Shown in pieces: positions 61,472-64,000 of a stretch of DNA of 64,000 bases (its first letter is position 1; the number at the start of each line of letters is the position of its first letter). Under the pieces are notes generated by a model. The model was not told where the DNA came from. It did no database searches and worked only from the letters and a program-made list of their open reading frames with translations. The stretch is from the NCBI GenBank assembly GCA_020073645.1, contig JAIQET010000018.1:28813-92812 (forward strand), read 5' to 3'. The position numbers were made by a program, and so were the translations under genes. The stretch is from Terriglobia bacterium (GTDB lineage Bacteria; Acidobacteriota; Terriglobia; Terriglobales; Acidobacteriaceae).

Positions 61472-63567
61472 CAATCAGTCTCCTGACAGAAGAACAACCC
61501 CTGTTTCCGGCCCCATTCCTGAAAAGCGTCAGCGATTCCGGGGCGGTCGGGCACGAAGGGCAGGCGTTCGGCATAGGCTTTTTCGATGGCCTCTTTCTCC
61601 TTGGCGGTCCGAGCCGCGCTGATTCGCTGGTGGTACTGGTTCGTCAGGTATCGGCGAAGATTGAAAAGGTCGTGGTCAACCATCGGGTGGCCGTACAGGT
61701 CGTAGAGTCGCCGTCCTTTGTCGTCGAGGAGATAGACGTACTCGCCGGAGTTGTCCTTGCCGCCATTCTGACTTACGGCGAAGAAAATCGGGTAATCCGC
61801 CAATTTAGGACAGAGCGGCCCGTCCTTGCCGTCGTTCCACTTCTGCAAGAAAACGATGCTTGTCTTGGTGCCAGCGTGAGGCTTAAACGTGTTGCCGTGA
61901 AGTCCCACCACGGCGAGTATCCGGGCGCGGTCCGCGATGAAGTCTCGGATGCTCTTATCGGTCGCATTGTTGAGGCGGCCTTGCGGCAGCACAATCGACA
62001 TGCGTCCGCCGGGGCGCAGGAACTCAAGATTACGTTCAATGAACAGAATATCCCGCCCAACTTTAGCCTGCCACTTGCCTTTCTGTTTCCGCGCCAAGTC
62101 GAACTGGTGCAGAATCCGCGAATCCATGATGTCTCCCGCAAACGGCGGATTCGTCATCAGGCAGTCGAAGTCGAAGTAGCGCATGTTCTCCCGGTTCCAG
62201 CGTTCTTTCTCCGGTTCCTTCGGGAAACGGCGGAGCCGATCGCGTAAGCCGACTTGGATGTCTTCGGACCAGTTCCGGGGGTCAAGAGTGTTGGCGCGAT
62301 AGACGTTGGTTCTGCCGTCGCCAGCGATCAGGTTCAATGCTTTGGCGATTTTGATCGCTCGGGAATCGAAGTCTATTGCATAGACGCGCTCGCGGGCATA
62401 CTCCGCTTGCCACGGGGCAGGGCCGTTGGCAGTGAATTCGTTGCCCCAGACGTGGAAGATCGAATGAACGGTGAAACCGCATGAGCCGCCGGCAGTATCA
62501 ATCAGGTATTCCTCGATGGTCGGATTCAGCATCAGGACGCACATGTCGATGTCATGTCGCGGGGTGAAGTACTGGCCTTTCTTGCCCTTGCCGACCTCGA
62601 CAGAAAGGTACTCGAACGCTTCGTCAATCACTTGCAGGTTGGAGTTGAATAGCTTGACGTTCTCTAAGGCCGAAACGCACGTGACGAGGTGCTCTGGGGC
62701 CAGGTCAATGCGGTCCCCGTCAACGAAGACGCCGGGCCACTTTCGCTTGGCATCCTCGAACAGGCCGCCGATTTTCTCTTTGAGTTCGCGGGGCGTGGCG
62801 CCGCCCACACGGAACTGAAGATAGCGGGAGACCTTGCCGCCTTTGGCAGCATTGGCCTCGTCGTACAGTTTGGCATAAATGAGCTTGAAGACCTCCTCGA
62901 ACGCATCAACTCCCGCGTTGGCAAGGACGAGGTTCTCCATATCGAGAATGATCTTTTTGAGCGTGGTCTGTTCACGAACAAGGATGTTGTGCTCCGCAAG
63001 ATCGGCCAGCGTCCAACGCTCGGCCAGCACTTCGGAAAGCGTCTGCGTGGCCCTCGGGATGTCGGGAAGTTCTTGGAAGTAGTTAGGGTCCCGACGGTGT
63101 AATATGATTGTTTCGCCGCCGTTCGTCCAAACGCCGATGGGCGCTCCCTCCGCGTGGCAATAGCTTTTCAATTGTTCAAGGCCGTCGGCCCGCTTGGGCT
63201 TCTTGCACTCCACAATGATGAAGGCAGTGTCTGGGTCCTCCTTATCGGAAACCACGATGTCGGCAGCCTTCTCGTGGACGGCGGAGCCGAATTGCACCGG
63301 TTTTTCGAGGAAGATGCGCTCGGCAGGATAACCGTAATCCTCCATAAGCATATTGGCATAGAGCTGGCGAACGATCTCCTCGGGTTTCGCTGGGCGTTCC
63401 TTCCCGCTGACGCAGCATTTTAGATAAGGCTTGCCCCGACTCAAGTAGACCTTGATCTTGTCCGATGCCCCAGGTTTGAAGATGGTCAGTGCGTGGGCGG
63501 ACCCGCGGAGGATGTCGTCAACGCTCGGTGGGGTGCCCGTGTCGCTTTGGCCATTTGCTCTTGTCAC
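61471..63567 (-). CDS. Fused PD-(D/E)XK nuclease and N6-adenine methyltransferase (BcgI-like A subunit)
   Basis: 698 residues from GTG 63567, supported by AGAGGAAG 6 nt upstream; an ATG at 63723 would add 52 unsupported residues. The N-terminal HsdR_N-like nuclease has Asp103 (AADIVV) and Glu120-Lys122 (VECKKPK). The HsdM-like methylase has GQYFTPRH, motif I DTAGGSCGF (357-365; DPxxGSGGF is usual) and motif IV NPPF (473-476). No helicase or translocase domain exists in the fusion or in a neighbour. The layout of nuclease-methylase plus HsdS matches type IIB (BcgI-like) systems. Cofactor and cut positions unknown. Confidence 0.85.
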   Translation of the reverse strand: MTRANGQSDTGTPPSVDDILRGSAHALTIFKPGASDKIKVYLSRGKPYLKCCVSGKERPAKPEEIVRQLYANMLMEDYGYPAERIFLEKPVQFGSAVHEKAADIVVSDKEDPDTAFIIVECKKPKRADGLEQLKSYCHAEGAPIGVWTNGGETIILHRRDPNYFQELPDIPRATQTLSEVLAERWTLADLAEHNILVREQTTLKKIILDMENLVLANAGVDAFEEVFKLIYAKLYDEANAAKGGKVSRYLQFRVGGATPRELKEKIGGLFEDAKRKWPGVFVDGDRIDLAPEHLVTCVSALENVKLFNSNLQVIDEAFEYLSVEVGKGKKGQYFTPRHDIDMCVLMLNPTIEEYLIDTAGGSCGFTVHSIFHVWGNEFTANGPAPWQAEYARERVYAIDFDSRAIKIAKALNLIAGDGRTNVYRANTLDPRNWSEDIQVGLRDRLRRFPKEPEKERWNRENMRYFDFDCLMTNPPFAGDIMDSRILHQFDLARKQKGKWQAKVGRDILFIERNLEFLRPGGRMSIVLPQGRLNNATDKSIRDFIADRARILAVVGLHGNTFKPHAGTKTSIVFLQKWNDGKDGPLCPKLADYPIFFAVSQNGGKDNSGEYVYLLDDKGRRLYDLYGHPMVDHDLFNLRRYLTNQYHQRISAARTAKEKEAIEKAYAERLPFVPDRPGIADAFQEWGRKQGLFFCQETD

Positions 63568-64000
63568 GATTTCTTCCTCTAGGTTACGGCTATGGCTGTT
63601 GTGCCGCTTTGCCAGTTTACTGTCCAACGTGGAAGGCAAATTATCGCATGTGCCCGGTGCTGCGGTCTTCTCCATTGGCCCCGACCGATTAACCGGAGGA
63701 AATCTGATGAATGTAAAACCCAAGTTTCTGAGATGCTAGAGTGATCTGGACAAATGGGGACAGACGGGACGTTTCCTTAACTAAGAGCCGGGTGGCGGGT
63801 GGGCAGGCGGCCCGCCCTTTCCCCGCAGCACCATCCCGGAGGAAAATCCGGGGGGAAAATCCGGGAAAATCCGGGGACATCCATGATAAGTAAAAGTCAA
63901 GAGGAGACGGAGGTCTCCTGGCGCTTGGAAGAGTGGGCTCTCGAAGCGGGTGAGGGGCGGATAAGTTGGCGAACGGCGTGCGATCCTGGGTAGCGGCCAA
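63568..64000. other. Upstream region of the R-M operon and right border repeats
   Basis: No gene is seen. It contains the inverted REP-like motif at 63756-63778 and three overlapping GGAAAATCCGGG units (63841-63852, 63854-63865, 63864-63875) ending in GGGGACAT. The R-M promoter must lie in the right ~200 nt; no clear boxes are assigned. The DNA continues beyond the window. Confidence 0.5.
63756..63778. repeat. Right inverted REP-like border of R-M cassette
   Basis: GGGGACAGACGGGACGTTTC then CTT. Its inverse matches 59182-59203 (21/22) and 17 bases of 59250-59267, so the cassette is bracketed by inverted copies about 4.6 kb apart. Confidence 0.8.

Noticed and set aside
63568..63723. N-terminal extension of the nuclease-methylase to ATG 63723
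   Set aside because: No homology in the extra 52 residues, whereas GTG 63567 has a strong AGAGGAAG ribosome site.
1..64000. Prophage, integrase or classical insertion sequence
   Set aside because: No integrase, transposase, capsid or terminase motif was found in any convincing frame; mobility signals are limited to repeats.

Overview
The window looks like a chromosomal segment of an Acidobacteriota-type soil bacterium: moderately high GC, dispersed genes in small operons, and family combinations typical of that phylum, namely a TIGR02999-like ECF sigma factor followed by a Ser/Thr kinase, a winged-helix/TPR membrane regulator, two GloVer-type tandem-repeat secreted proteins, and an S46 dipeptidyl peptidase. 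This assignment is inference from gene content; no rRNA gene is present to confirm it. Most of the window is ordinary housekeeping DNA. The right end (about 59.2-63.8 kb) is an accessory restriction-modification cassette.

Layout. 1-6.7 kb: the 3' part of a beta-propeller/phosphoesterase gene, an NAD-salvage pair (pncB plus a nicotinamidase-like hydrolase), an ABC-2 exporter and a dienelactone hydrolase. 6.9-13.6 kb: a hybrid histidine kinase, deoC, a nucleoside transporter with the broken 3' end of a pyrimidine-nucleoside phosphorylase, tRNA-Gly(CCC) and an M2/M3-like peptidase whose zinc motif lacks its glutamate. 13.7-25.4 kb: an Nramp-like transporter, the ECF/kinase module, a di-haem oxidoreductase, the wHTH-TPR regulator facing a GloVer protein, and an M48 protease. 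25.4-34.5 kb: a four-gene minus-strand operon (binding protein, GAF/fRMsr-like, NUDIX, small membrane protein), an IscU-like scaffold, a HAD phosphatase/MocA-like/XdhC group, a DUF4242 protein, an MDR dehydrogenase, a lone nuoB and a PLP decarboxylase. 34.5-43.8 kb: an anti-sigma-type ATPase, the ybeZ(phoH)-ybeY-corC operon, a methyltransferase, a Ycf46-like AAA ATPase, rpsT, mnmA and nifS. 43.8-58.7 kb: hicB with a frameshifted hicA, citrate synthase, the S46 peptidase, a Kelch remnant, a Crp/Fnr regulator, a response regulator, an orphan secretin, a DsbA-like protein, nadE, a lipo/BamE-like hypothetical, a GHMP kinase, era and a second GloVer protein. 59.2-63.8 kb: a HEPN-like gene, hsdS and a fused nuclease-methyltransferase, bracketed by REP-like inverted repeats.

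Functional links. pncB, the nicotinamidase-like gene and nadE belong to pyridine nucleotide salvage. nifS and mnmA form a sulfur relay for tRNA thiolation. deoC, the CNT transporter and the deoA fragment are remains of a deoxynucleoside catabolic cluster. xdhC and the MocA-like gene serve molybdenum hydroxylase maturation, but no hydroxylase is in the window.

The least ordinary signal is in the gaps. Several intergenic regions carry seven-base tandem arrays, often in inverted pairs, or copies of a CTTTGCGGTTAA-type repeat. These repeats supply the start, stop or C-terminal codons of several genes. The other notable signals are the R-M/HEPN cassette with flanking inverted repeats and a 0.5-kb element with roughly 30-bp inverted ends at 31.85-32.35 kb.
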